A stretch of DNA of 55,276 nt from Betaproteobacteria bacterium (lineage in GTDB: Bacteria; Pseudomonadota; Gammaproteobacteria; Burkholderiales; SHXO01). The stretch covers positions 1 through 55,276 of the forward strand of contig JANXRW010000114.1 in the NCBI GenBank assembly GCA_025356655.1, given 5' to 3'. Made by a program: the position numbers and the translations under genes. Under the pieces are notes generated by a model, which was given only the letters and a program-made list of their open reading frames with translations, ran no database searches and was not told the DNA's origin. Below, piece by piece: positions 18,604 to 27,444 of the stretch; within the stretch, counting starts at the first letter, position 1; each line of letters opens with the position of its first letter.

Positions 18604-21459
18604 TCAGTCATTGGTAACCTCCTGCGGCCTGCCCAACAGTTCCACCTGACGCTGGGTAAAGCGGCGGAAACGGGCCTGCCATTGGGAAGGCTGGGTGACG
18701 GGTTCCACCTGTACGGCAGTCACTTTGTACTCGGGACAATTCGTTGCCCAGTCGGAGTTGTCGGTGGTGATCACGTTGGCTCCGGAACCCGGGAAATGAA
18801 AGGTGGTATAGACCACCCCCGGCTGCATGCGCTCAGTCACCAGCGCACGCAAGACGGTCTCGCCCGCGCGCGAGCGCACGCCCACCCACTCGCCGTCGCG
18901 CACGCCGCGCAGCAGGGCGTCGCTGGGATGGATCTCCAGGCGATCCTCCTCGTGCCAGACGTTGTTGGCCGTGCGGCGCGTCTGGGCCCCCACGTTGTAC
19001 TGGCTCAGAATACGGCCCGTGGTCAGGATCAGCGGGTACTTGCGCGAGGTGCGCTCCTCCGTCGGCACGTACTCGGTCACCAGGAAGCGCCCCTTGCCCC
19101 GGACGAACTCCTCCACGTGCATGGTGCGCGTGCCCTCGGGGGCCTCGGCATTACAGGGCCACTGGATACTGCCCAACTCATCGAGCCGGGGATAGCTGAC
19201 CCCGGCAAAGGTGGGCGTGAGACGGGCGATCTCGTCCATTATTTCCGAGGGGTGGGTATAGCCCATGGGATAGCCCAGCGCCTCGGCCAGCATGGCGGTG
19301 ATCTCCCAGTCCTCTTTGCCCGCTGCGGGCGGCATGACCTTCCGCACCCGCGAGATCCGCCGCTCGGCGTTGGTGAAAGTCCCGTTCTTCTCCAGGAAGG
19401 AGGATCCGGGCAGGAAGACGTGGGCATACTTGGCCGTCTCGTTCAAAAATAGATCCTGCACCACCACGCACTCCATCGCCTCCAGGGCGGCGGTCACGTG
19501 CTGGGTGTCCGGATCGGATTGGGCGATGTCCTCGCCCTCGATGTAGATGCCACGGAAGCTGCCATCGAGCGCCGCGTCGAGCATGTTGGGGATACGCAGC
19601 CCTGGTTCGGGATCCAGGCGCACGCCCCACTGTTGCTCGAAATGCGTGCGCGTGGTGCTGTCGGAGACGTGGCGATAGCCGGGGAGCTCGTGGGGGAAGG
19701 AGCCCATATCGCAGGCGCCTTGCACGTTGTTCTGACCGCGCAGCGGATTGACACCCACGCCCGCGCGACCGATGTTCCCGGTCAACATGGCCAGATTGGC
19801 AATCCCCATCACCATGGTCGATCCCTGGCTGTGCTCGGTCACGCCAAGCCCGTAGTAGATCGCCGCATTGCCGCCCGTGGCGTACAGCCGCGCCGCTCCG
19901 CGGACGAGCGCGGCCGACACGCCCGTCTGGGTCTCAAGTTCCTCGGGGCTGTGCCGGGACTGCTCGATGAAGGCCTTCCAGTTGGCGAAGTCGCGTTGCT
20001 CGCAGCGCTCGGCCACGAAGTCGCGGCCGTAAAGTCCCTCGGTCAAAATCACATGCGCTATTGCATTAACCAGGGCGACGTTGGTACCCGGGCGCAACTT
20101 GAGGTGGAAATCCGCCCGCACGTGCGGGCTACGCACCAGATCGATGGTGCGCGGATCCACGACGATGAGACGAGCCCCCTCGCGCAAACGCCGCTTCATA
20201 CGAGAAGCAAATACCGGGTGGCCATCGGTCGGGTTCGCCCCGATCACCATGATTACGTCCGAGTCGTCCACGGAGTCGAAGTCCTGAGTTCCCGCCGACT
20301 CACCGAGGGTAGCCTTCAGTCCGAAGCCCGTGGGCGAGTGGCATACGCGCGCACAAGTGTCCACGTTGTTGTTGCCCAGCGCCGCGCGCACCAGCTTCTG
20401 GACCAGGTAAGTCTCCTCGTTGGTGCAGCGCGAGGAAGTGATGCCACCCACAGAGCCCCGCCCGTGTGCCGCTTGAATGGCCTTGAATCGCGAGGCGGCG
20501 AAGCCCACAGCCTCCTCCCAACTGACTTGACGCCAGGGGTCGCTGATACGATCCCGGATCATGGGGGTGGTGATACGGTCGGGGTGGGTGGCATAGCCAA
20601 AGGCAAAGCGGCCCTTCACGCAGGAATGACCATGGTTGGCATGACCATCCTTATCGGGGACCATGCGTACCAGTTCGCTACCCTTCATCTCCGCCCGGAA
20701 GGAACAGCCCACACCGCAATAGGCACAGGTGGTAACGACGCTGCGCTCGGCCTGTCCCTTGCTGATGACTGCTTTCTCCATCAGGGTGGCCGTGGGACAG
20801 GCCTGGACGCAGGCCCCGCAACTCACGCACTCGGACGCCAGAAAGCTCTCCGACTGCCCAGCGGACACCATCGAGGCGAAGCCGCGGCCGTCGATGGTGA
20901 GCGCGAAGGTGCCCTGAACCTCCTCGCAGGCCCGCACGCAGCGCGAGCAGACGATGCACTTGGCGGGATCGAAGCTAAAATAAGGATTCGACTCGTCCTT
21001 CCGTGCCGCCAGGTGATTGGCGCCCTGATAGCCGTAGCGCACCTCCCGCAGGCCGACCACGCCGGCCATGTCCTGGAGTTCGCAGTTACCGTTAGCCGAG
21101 CAGGTGAGGCAATCGAGCGGGTGGTCGGAGATGTAGAGTTCCATCACCCCCCGGCGCAGTTCCCCCAATTTGGCGCTCTGCGTGCGCACCACCATTCCCG
21201 CGGCCACGGGCGTCGTACAGGAGGCGGGGTAACCCCGCCGCCCCTCGATCTCCACCAAGCATAGGCGACAGGAGCCGAAGGGCTCCAGGCTGTCCGTGGC
21301 GCAGAGCCTGGGCACCGGTACGCCGGCCAGCGAGGCCGCGTGCATCACCGAGGTCCCCTCGGGGACATTGACGGCGATGCCGTCGATCTCCAGGCGCACG
21401 CTACTGCCGGAAGACTTCGGCGGCGTGCCCCGATCAATGGGTCGAAACACGGTAGTCAT
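18604..21459 (-). CDS. fdsA: NAD-dependent formate dehydrogenase alpha subunit FdsA (951 aa)
   Basis: Catalytic bis-MGD subunit oxidising formate to CO2. N-terminal [2Fe-2S] ferredoxin domain (LCATDSLEPFGSCRLCLVE), NuoG-like His/Cys cluster segment (DHPLDCLTCSANGNCELQD), two [4Fe-4S] ferredoxin motifs (CIVCSRCVRACEEV and CVSCGACVQACPT), then the molybdenum domain beginning TTCAYCGVGC. The Mo-ligand cysteine and catalytic histidine lie in CARVCHSPT near residue 373, followed by GESAGTQDF. ATG with AGGAG at good spacing; 24 bases after fdsB. Electrons pass through the clusters to FdsG/FdsB and NAD+. The length equals characterised FdsA proteins. Confidence 0.96.
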   Translation of the reverse strand: MTTVFRPIDRGTPPKSSGSSVRLEIDGIAVNVPEGTSVMHAASLAGVPVPRLCATDSLEPFGSCRLCLVEIEGRRGYPASCTTPVAAGMVVRTQSAKLGELRRGVMELYISDHPLDCLTCSANGNCELQDMAGVVGLREVRYGYQGANHLAARKDESNPYFSFDPAKCIVCSRCVRACEEVQGTFALTIDGRGFASMVSAGQSESFLASECVSCGACVQACPTATLMEKAVISKGQAERSVVTTCAYCGVGCSFRAEMKGSELVRMVPDKDGHANHGHSCVKGRFAFGYATHPDRITTPMIRDRISDPWRQVSWEEAVGFAASRFKAIQAAHGRGSVGGITSSRCTNEETYLVQKLVRAALGNNNVDTCARVCHSPTGFGLKATLGESAGTQDFDSVDDSDVIMVIGANPTDGHPVFASRMKRRLREGARLIVVDPRTIDLVRSPHVRADFHLKLRPGTNVALVNAIAHVILTEGLYGRDFVAERCEQRDFANWKAFIEQSRHSPEELETQTGVSAALVRGAARLYATGGNAAIYYGLGVTEHSQGSTMVMGIANLAMLTGNIGRAGVGVNPLRGQNNVQGACDMGSFPHELPGYRHVSDSTTRTHFEQQWGVRLDPEPGLRIPNMLDAALDGSFRGIYIEGEDIAQSDPDTQHVTAALEAMECVVVQDLFLNETAKYAHVFLPGSSFLEKNGTFTNAERRISRVRKVMPPAAGKEDWEITAMLAEALGYPMGYTHPSEIMDEIARLTPTFAGVSYPRLDELGSIQWPCNAEAPEGTRTMHVEEFVRGKGRFLVTEYVPTEERTSRKYPLILTTGRILSQYNVGAQTRRTANNVWHEEDRLEIHPSDALLRGVRDGEWVGVRSRAGETVLRALVTERMQPGVVYTTFHFPGSGANVITTDNSDWATNCPEYKVTAVQVEPVTQPSQWQARFRRFTQRQVELLGRPQEVTND

Positions 21460-21483
21460 GGTAGTTCTCCTGGTAGTTATGCC

Positions 21484-23043
21484 TCAAGCGGCCACGGCAT
21501 GGCCGTTGGGGGTGAGTCCGAAGTCTTCCGGGAAGTGTCGCAGCGCGCTCAGGACCGGGAAGGGTGTCATCCCGCCCAGGGCGCATAGTGAACCCTGCAG
21601 CATGGTTTCGCACAGGTCGCGAAGCAGTTCCACGTGGTCCCCACGCTCACGGCCAGCGATGATGCTGTCGATGGTCTCCACGCCGCGCGTTGAACCAATC
21701 CGGCAGGGGGTGCACTTGCCGCAGGACTCGATAGCGCAGAACTCCATGGCATAACGCGCCATCTGCGCCATGTCCACCGTGTCGTCGAACACCACGATCC
21801 CGCCGTGCCCCACCATGGCGCCTAGGGCGGCGAAAGCCTCGTAATCGATGGGTGTATCGAACTGTGATTCCGGCAAGTAGGCACCCAGCGGCCCACCCAC
21901 CTGCACTGCGCGGATCGGACGGCCGCTGGCCGACCCTCCGCCATAGTCGTAGAGCAACTCACGCAGCGTGACCCCGAAGGCCTTCTCCACGAGGCCGCCG
22001 TGGCGGATGTTTCCGGCGAGTTGCAGGGGTAGCGTGCCCCGCGAGCGGCCCATTCCGAAGTCCCGGTACCAGGCAGCGCCGCGCTCGAAGATCAGGGCGA
22101 GCGAGGCGAAGGTGATGACGTTGTTAACCACCGTGGGTTTCCCGAACAAGCCCGAGATCGCCGGCACAGGCGGCTTGAAGCGCACGGTCCCGCGCTTTCC
22201 TTCCAGGCTCTCCAGCAGCGAGGTCTCTTCGCCACAGATGTAGGCGCCCGCCCCACGGCGCAGATGGAGTTCGAAACGCCGTCCGGAACCCAGGACGTCG
22301 GGCCCCAAGGCCCCGCGTTCGCGAGCCGTCTCCATGGCTGCGAGTAACGTCCGCTCCGCGTGGGGATACTCCGAGCGCAGGTAGATGTAGCCCTCGGTGG
22401 CGCCGGTGGAAACCCCTGCGATCGCCATCCCCTCGATGAGCACGAAGGGGTCGCCCTCCAGGGTCATGCGATCGGAGAAGGTCCCCGAGTCACCCTCGTC
22501 GGCATTGCAGACCACGTACTTCTGCGAGGCCGGCGTGTCCAAAACGGTCTTCCACTTAATGCCTGTGGGAAACGCCGCACCGCCCCTGCCCCGCAGCCCT
22601 GAATCGGTCACCGTGCCCACGGCCTCGGCCGGCGTCATCTCCAGGGCGCGGCGCAGGCCGGCCCAGCCCCCATGGTCGGCGTAGTCGTCATAGGAGAGCG
22701 GATCGATCACGCCGACGCGAGCAAAGCACAGGCGCTCCTGCCCGGCAAGGTAGGGGTGCTGCTCCACAAGGCCGAGGCCAAGCCGGTGTGCACCGCCACG
22801 CAGGAATCCCGCATCGAATAGACTCGCCACGTCCGCCACAGCCACCGGACCGTAGCCCTGGCGCCCGGTCGGGGTCTGCACCTCGATCAGCGGTTCGAGC
22901 CAGGTCAGGCCGCGCGACCCATTGCGCACCACGTCGACGGCCTCTCCCCTGCGCGCGGCGTCGGCCCGTAACGCTTCCAACACCGAGTCGGCACCCACTG
23001 CCAGGGCCGAGGAATCCCCGGGTACAAAAATTCTGGTGCTCAC
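21484..23043 (-). CDS. fdsB: NAD-dependent formate dehydrogenase beta (diaphorase) subunit FdsB (519 aa)
   Basis: NuoF-like FMN and NADH-binding subunit: N-terminal thioredoxin-like segment, GLRGRGGAAFPTGIKW (flavin/NAD site), CNADEGDSGTFSDR, then AYICGEETSLLESLEG, and the C-terminal [4Fe-4S] motif ESCGKCTPCRIG. The GTG start at 23043 overlaps the fdsG stop in a GTGA arrangement, with GGAGG upstream, showing translational coupling. The open frame extends 77 codons further upstream through fdsG and should be ignored. The 519-residue size matches known FdsB. Confidence 0.95.
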   Translation of the reverse strand: MSTRIFVPGDSSALAVGADSVLEALRADAARRGEAVDVVRNGSRGLTWLEPLIEVQTPTGRQGYGPVAVADVASLFDAGFLRGGAHRLGLGLVEQHPYLAGQERLCFARVGVIDPLSYDDYADHGGWAGLRRALEMTPAEAVGTVTDSGLRGRGGAAFPTGIKWKTVLDTPASQKYVVCNADEGDSGTFSDRMTLEGDPFVLIEGMAIAGVSTGATEGYIYLRSEYPHAERTLLAAMETARERGALGPDVLGSGRRFELHLRRGAGAYICGEETSLLESLEGKRGTVRFKPPVPAISGLFGKPTVVNNVITFASLALIFERGAAWYRDFGMGRSRGTLPLQLAGNIRHGGLVEKAFGVTLRELLYDYGGGSASGRPIRAVQVGGPLGAYLPESQFDTPIDYEAFAALGAMVGHGGIVVFDDTVDMAQMARYAMEFCAIESCGKCTPCRIGSTRGVETIDSIIAGRERGDHVELLRDLCETMLQGSLCALGGMTPFPVLSALRHFPEDFGLTPNGHAVAA

Positions 23044-23540
23044 GAAGCCTCCAACGAGTCGAGCAGTGCATCCAGGGCGCGGGCATCGAGGCGCCCATGG
23101 GGTTTGCCATCGAGCATCAAGGCTGGGGCAACGGCGCACTGTCCGAGGCAGTAGACAGCCTCCAGCGTGACGCGGCCATCGGCCGTCGTCCCGTGAAAGT
23201 CCACGCCCAGACGCTCCTGCAGGCGCGCCGCCAGATCGCGGGCGCCAAGGGCCTGACAGGCCTCGGCACGGCACAGTTGCAACACGTGCCTCCCGGGCGG
23301 AACGGTGCGAAAGTGGTGATAGAAACTCACGACCCCGTGCACCTCTGCACGCGAGAGGTTCAGCCGACCTGCGATCAGCGGGACACTGGCAGGCGGCACG
23401 TAGCCCAGTTGATCCTGCACCGCGTGCAGGATGGGCAATAGGGCGCCAGGCAGGTTTGCCAGGCGATCCAGCGCGCTCTCCACGCTGCGCCGCTCAGGCG
23501 CGGCCAGTTCGGCGTGGGGTAGCGGCGGGGGGGCAGTCAT
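23040..23540 (-). CDS. fdsG: NAD-dependent formate dehydrogenase gamma subunit FdsG (166 aa)
   Basis: NuoE-like [2Fe-2S] subunit: LLPILHAVQDQLGYVPP, EVHGVVSFYHHFRTVPPG, and cluster cysteines in QLCRAEACQALG and VYCLGQCAVAPA. The ATG at 23540 gives MTAPPPLPHAEL; an in-frame GTG two codons earlier has GGAG at a better distance and cannot be excluded. Longer upstream frame runs into the divergent promoter region. First gene of the fdsGBAD operon. Confidence 0.92.
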   Translation of the reverse strand: MTAPPPLPHAELAAPERRSVESALDRLANLPGALLPILHAVQDQLGYVPPASVPLIAGRLNLSRAEVHGVVSFYHHFRTVPPGRHVLQLCRAEACQALGARDLAARLQERLGVDFHGTTADGRVTLEAVYCLGQCAVAPALMLDGKPHGRLDARALDALLDSLEAS

Positions 23541-23599
23541 CGACACGGCTGTACGGGCTCCAGAGTGATCGAGCCACCCGGTGATGGGCAGCGTTCTAT

Positions 23600-23617
23600 T
23601 ATGCAAAATCTTGCCTA
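23600..23617. promoter_or_regulatory. Candidate operator 1 in the fds divergent promoter region
   Basis: Imperfect palindrome TATGCAA-AATC-TTGCCTA. On the minus strand it overlaps a possible -10 element (CATAAT, 23598-23603) for fdsG, so a bound regulator would block or control the fds promoter. It shares TATGCAAA with the second palindrome at 23675. Confidence 0.5.
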
Positions 23618-23674
23618 TGGGAAGCGCGATGCTATTAAACGTGGCACAGTACCAACTGCTGCCTACGCTCTCAA

Positions 23675-23692
23675 TATGCAAATTGATGCATA
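23675..23692. promoter_or_regulatory. Candidate operator 2 overlapping the regulator start
   Basis: Perfect inverted repeat TATGCA-AATTGA-TGCATA. Its last base is the A of the assigned ATG of the divergent regulator, so binding could repress that gene. Its centre is 75 bases from that of operator 1, about seven helical turns. Confidence 0.5.
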
Positions 23693-24792
23693 TGGAACAT
23701 GTGACCATCAAGCCGGCTTGGGTACTCGAAAACAAAGCCGGCGACCGCGCGGGGCCGGAACTGTTTGCTTTGCTCAATGCCGTGCTGGAATCCGGCAAGC
23801 TGACCAACGCCGCCCTGCAGTTGGGCGTGTCCTACCGGCACGCCTGGAACAGTGTGGCGCGTTGGAATGTTTTTTTTGGGGCACCCTTGGTTCGCCTCGA
23901 GCGCGGCAAGGGCGCGTTCCTGACCCCACTGGCCGAGCGACTGCTTTGGGCAGAGCAGCGCGTACGCGCCCGCCTGGGCCCCCAGTTGGAGTCCCTGGCC
24001 TCGGAGCTAAATCTCGAAATCAACCGTCTGCTGGCGCGCGAAGGCACCACCATCCGCGTCCACGCCAGCCACGGCTTCGCCGTCGCCCGTCTGCCGGACC
24101 TGCTGCGCGACCACCCGCAGATCCAAATCGACCTACGCTACCTGGGTAGTGTGGAATCCCTGGCATCGCTGGCCCGGGGCGCTTGCGATCTGGCCGGCTT
24201 CCACGTGGCCGAGGGTGAACTCGGGCGCGAGGCGCTAGAGCGCTACCGGCGCTGGTTGAACCCGGCAGCGCAGCGACTGGTCCACCTCGTGACGCGCACG
24301 CAGGGTTTGTTCCTCGCCCGCGGCAACCCCAAGGCCATTTCGGGGCTGGAGGATCTGCGCCGACCCAACGTGGTCTTCATTAACCGCCAAAATGGCGCCG
24401 GCACCCGGCTGCTTTTTGACCAGTTGCTCGCACGCCAGGGGATTTCCCCCCAGGACGTGGTCGGCTACCAGACCGAGGAGTTCACGCATGCCGCGGTAGC
24501 CGCCTATGTCGCCAGTGGCACGGCCGACGTGGGCTTCGGCGTGGAGCCCGCAGCGCGCCAGTTTCAACTGGACTTCCTGCCACTGGCCCGCGAGCGCTAC
24601 CTCCTATTATGTCAGTTGACCACCCTGGAGCGGCCCGAGCTGACACAACTGCTGCACCTGCTGCGTAGCCCACAGTTCCAGAAGATCGTCGCTTCACTCC
24701 CGGGCTACAGTGCCCCACAGGCAGGCGCTGTGGTGCGCCTAGAGCAGGCGTTTCCCGAACTGCTAGACCCGCGGCGGCCACCCCCCGCCTGA
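23692..24792 (+). CDS. ModE/LysR-like regulator with PBP-type effector domain, probable fds regulator (366 aa)
   Basis: An N-terminal ModE-type winged helix (AVLESGKLTNAALQLGVSYR, then HAWNSVARWN and PLVRLERGKG) is joined to a periplasmic-binding-protein-like domain (HASHGFAVARLPDLLRDHP, DLAGFHVAEGELG, FINRQNGAGTRLLFDQLL, TADVGFGVEPAARQF). This architecture responds to a small ligand, possibly formate or molybdate; the ligand is not established. It is divergent from fdsG, the usual place of the fds operon regulator. The start is uncertain: no clear ribosome site precedes the ATG at 23692, and in-frame ATGs exist at 23629 and 23686. Confidence 0.85.
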   Translation: MEHVTIKPAWVLENKAGDRAGPELFALLNAVLESGKLTNAALQLGVSYRHAWNSVARWNVFFGAPLVRLERGKGAFLTPLAERLLWAEQRVRARLGPQLESLASELNLEINRLLAREGTTIRVHASHGFAVARLPDLLRDHPQIQIDLRYLGSVESLASLARGACDLAGFHVAEGELGREALERYRRWLNPAAQRLVHLVTRTQGLFLARGNPKAISGLEDLRRPNVVFINRQNGAGTRLLFDQLLARQGISPQDVVGYQTEEFTHAAVAAYVASGTADVGFGVEPAARQFQLDFLPLARERYLLLCQLTTLERPELTQLLHLLRSPQFQKIVASLPGYSAPQAGAVVRLEQAFPELLDPRRPPPA

Positions 24793-25190
24793 ACGGCGCT
24801 TGCGGCCCCCGCCCGAATCCCTTGACCAGCAGGTCAAGCCGGGTGCCGCCCGTGGGCAGAAATCACACTTTTTTAATCCCTAGTTCCCTTTGGTCATGTT
24901 GATGTAATGCGCCGCCGCTAAGCTTCGCCTCGTGGTCGCCCTGTGAACTTTGCGCCGAATGTTGCACCAGTGTTTCATGGGTACGCGACAAGCAGAGTTG
25001 TCGGACATGCAACGGCCATGCCCGCCTGAGTGCAAATACATGGGCCGGGCGGTCGATTTAAAGGGTCGGCGCGGGACCACAGCTGGCATCGCCGCACGGG
25101 CAGCGCTGCCGAAAATGTCAACTGCTCTGGGGAAGAATGTTAATGCCAACGAAGTGTAAATCCGCTTCTAGCAGTAGACCCTGCCCCAGC
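24793..25190. other. Intergenic region with a hairpin, no gene recognised
   Basis: Contains a perfect 7-bp inverted repeat (CTTGACC-AGCA-GGTCAAG, 24821-24838) 28 bases after the regulator stop, and a T6 run near 24870 that is too far away for a standard terminator. Short frames on both strands have no recognisable family. Confidence 0.4.
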
Positions 25191-25206
25191 AGGCCTGCAA
25201 CTTGCG
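25191..25206 (+). promoter_or_regulatory. Weak sigma-54-like -24/-12 element upstream of glycosyltransferase 1
   Basis: AGGCCTGC-AAC-TTGCG fits the TGGCACG-N4-TTGCW pattern with GG and GC exactly 10 bases apart and matches at about 8 of 12 defined positions. The predicted transcript start is about 25 bases before the ATG. Credibility rises because the paralogous gene at 47.6 kb has a much better match in the same position. Confidence 0.35.
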
Positions 25207-25243
25207 TTTTCGTCAAACAGATCCCATCCTACGGCGGTGATTG

Positions 25244-26620
25244 ATGATCAAGAGCCTCACAGCAACCCTCGGTCTCCTCCTGGCGCCGCTCGCGCTCGGT
25301 GGTCTGCGCGCCCTCGCACCGGCGACTTCGCGAACCCGGAGCGACTCGGTCCAGCGCCACATGCCGGCAGGCCGACCCAGCGCTGCCCGCGTGGCCGCAA
25401 CCGGGCCCTGGGCAGGCGTGCCGGGAAGCGGGGTCGACCGAATGCATGACACGCGAGGCCGCGACGGCAGCCGTGCGGGCGAGCATTTTGGCAAGCGCGT
25501 GCTAATCGTCCAAACCGTGGCTAAACGTTACCGCGAACCCCTGTTCGATCTCATGCACTCCGAACTGGCCCGCCAGGGTGTCAAGTTGGAGGTGGCCTAC
25601 AGCGATCCGAGTCCGTTAGAGGCGCTGCGCGGCGACAACACCGACCTGCGCGTCGACTACGGCCGCAAGCTACCGGCGCGCTGGCTGTTGGGTGGACGCA
25701 TGCTCTACCAACCCATCGGCGGACTCGCCTTGCGCGCGGATCTGGTTATTGTCGAGCAGGCTAATAAATATGTGATGAACCTGCCCCTGATTTTGTTGGC
25801 GCGCCTAGGGATTAAGCGGGTCGCCTACTGGGGTCACGGTCGGGATCGTAAAGCGGACGCGCGCGCCCCGTCCGAGCGCATCAAGCGGCGGCTGGCCGGC
25901 TGGAGCCAATGGTGGTTCCCCTACACTGACGGCTGTGCGCGCGAACTGGCCTCCGCCGGCGTGGCGCCCTCGCGCATGACCGTCCTGCATAACAGCGTGG
26001 ACACCCGCGCCTTCGCCCGCGAGATCGCCGGACTGAGTAGCGATGAGATGGCCCAGTTCCGGGCCGCTCACGGATTGCGCGAGGCGGATCGTGTCGCCGT
26101 ATTCTGCGGCAGTCTCTACCGATCCAAAGCCCTGGGATTGCTGCTCCTGGCGGGCCAACTCATTGCCGAACGCCACCCTGGGTTCCGGTTGCTGATCCTG
26201 GGCGATGGGCCCGACCGGGTGCTGCTTGAGGAAGCCACGCGCAGCACCGCTTGGTTGCGCTACCTGGGACCCACCTTCGGGCGAGAAAAGGCCCTGGCCT
26301 TTGCCGCCAGCGAATTTGTGCTAAACCCTGGCGCGGTAGGACTTGCCCTGCTTGACGCCTTCGCCGCCGGGCGAACCTTTATTAGCGCAGAGCACAAGGA
26401 CCACGGCCCGGAAGTGGACTACCTTCGCCACGGCGCCAACGGCCTCCTGCTCGAAGCAAGCGCTCCGGCCTTCGCCCAGGGCGTCAGTGACCTGCTGGAT
26501 CAGCCGGCCCGACTGGCCGCCATGAGCATGGCGGCTCGCGGCGATGCGGAGACCTTCTCCGTCGAGGCCATGGCCCGGCGCTTCTCCGAAGGCATTCTGG
26601 CCTGTCTGGCCAACAAGTAA
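25244..26620 (+). CDS. Family 4-type glycosyltransferase, paralogue 1 (458 aa)
   Basis: GT-B fold glycosyltransferase likely acting in exopolysaccharide synthesis. The ATG at 25244 begins a hydrophobic leader (TATLGLLLAPLALGGLRAL), followed by about 60 low-complexity residues before the enzyme core. Core motifs: RVLIVQTVAKRYREPLFD, VEQANKYVMN, WGHGRDRK, WWFPYTDG, VLHNSVDTR, FCGSLYRSKALG, and the donor-site region EFVLNPGAVGLALLDAFAAG. It shares these motifs and the overall order with the gene at 47.6 kb. The leader suggests membrane attachment. It stands alone, 30 bases from the convergent MtfA-like gene. Donor and acceptor sugars are unknown. Confidence 0.85.
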   Translation: MIKSLTATLGLLLAPLALGGLRALAPATSRTRSDSVQRHMPAGRPSAARVAATGPWAGVPGSGVDRMHDTRGRDGSRAGEHFGKRVLIVQTVAKRYREPLFDLMHSELARQGVKLEVAYSDPSPLEALRGDNTDLRVDYGRKLPARWLLGGRMLYQPIGGLALRADLVIVEQANKYVMNLPLILLARLGIKRVAYWGHGRDRKADARAPSERIKRRLAGWSQWWFPYTDGCARELASAGVAPSRMTVLHNSVDTRAFAREIAGLSSDEMAQFRAAHGLREADRVAVFCGSLYRSKALGLLLLAGQLIAERHPGFRLLILGDGPDRVLLEEATRSTAWLRYLGPTFGREKALAFAASEFVLNPGAVGLALLDAFAAGRTFISAEHKDHGPEVDYLRHGANGLLLEASAPAFAQGVSDLLDQPARLAAMSMAARGDAETFSVEAMARRFSEGILACLANK

Positions 26621-26650
26621 GTGCGGCCGGATCTGCCTAGCGGGCTTGAG

Positions 26651-27433
26651 CTAGGGACCGAGCGCTAATCGGGCACGCATCCCGGGGTCCTGTCGGTAGA
26701 AGGCCACGAGCTGCGTGTAAACCTCGGGGTAGTTCCCCGATAGCCGCTGCGGATCTTCAAAGAACACCTCGCTGGCCACCGCGAAAAACTCCGCCGGGCT
26801 TTCCGCAGCGTAGTCATCAAGCGCGACGTATTCATCCGCATCCACCCGCCTACAGAGGTCCTCGTAGGCGGCCAGAAAGGCGCCGGACCACCGCGCCCGG
26901 CTCATCTCTCGGTGCAGCCGCGGAAAACCGTTGGGCCCGCCATTGGCCATATCGATCTGATGGGCAAATTCGTGGATGACGAGATTGCCCGAGGCCCCTA
27001 CACCCTGCTCCAGATCCTCAACCGAGAGCAGCACCGGCCCGCGCTGCCAAGCCTCGCCGATACGCAACTCCTCGCTCTCGTGCACTACCCCGAACTCATC
27101 GGCCACCTGACGCTTCGGGACGAAGGCGCTCGGGTAGAAAATGATCTCCCGAAAACCCCGGTAGTAGTCGAGATCCAGGTTCAGGATGAGGATGCAGGCC
27201 TGGGTCGCAACGCTCCAGCAAAGGGCTTCACTGGGCGCAGCCCCGGACACAGTGGAAAAGTGCTTGTCCTGAAGAAACAGTGTCGCAGCCTCGCGAAGGC
27301 GGCGTCGCTCGTCCGGGTCGAGCACGGCCACGAAGCCCCATTGCAGCGCCTGGGCCTCCCAGGCGGCCACGGGCAGCGCACTTCGCGCCAGGATGCGCCG
27401 ACGCCGCCAGCGCGCAAAGGCGTGGAACACCAC
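26651..27433 (-). CDS. mtfA: MtfA-like zinc peptidase, M90 family (260 aa)
   Basis: Cytoplasmic metallopeptidase of the MtfA (DgsA anti-repressor) family. The zinc motif HEFAH is in VIHEFAHQIDMANG near residue 153; further conserved parts are YPSAFVPKR, EAWQRGPVLLSVEDL, ESPAEFFAVASEVFFE and YPEVYTQLVAFYRQDP. Length matches the family (about 265 aa). In enterobacteria MtfA inactivates Mlc; no Mlc target is seen here. GTG start, 11 bases after the rmuC stop, so probably co-transcribed. Confidence 0.93.
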   Translation of the reverse strand: MVFHAFARWRRRRILARSALPVAAWEAQALQWGFVAVLDPDERRRLREAATLFLQDKHFSTVSGAAPSEALCWSVATQACILILNLDLDYYRGFREIIFYPSAFVPKRQVADEFGVVHESEELRIGEAWQRGPVLLSVEDLEQGVGASGNLVIHEFAHQIDMANGGPNGFPRLHREMSRARWSGAFLAAYEDLCRRVDADEYVALDDYAAESPAEFFAVASEVFFEDPQRLSGNYPEVYTQLVAFYRQDPGMRARLALGP

Positions 27434-27444
27434 CGTGCCCTGGG

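Noticed and set aside
19498..21264. 588-codon open frame on the plus strand opposite fdsA
   Set aside because: It is an antisense shadow caused by GC-rich codon use; it lacks motifs, a ribosome site and a plausible fold, whereas fdsA on the other strand is unmistakable.
24821..24838. Intrinsic terminator after the fds regulator
   Set aside because: The 7-bp hairpin is clean but the nearest T-run is about 30 bases downstream, so a standard terminator is not supported.
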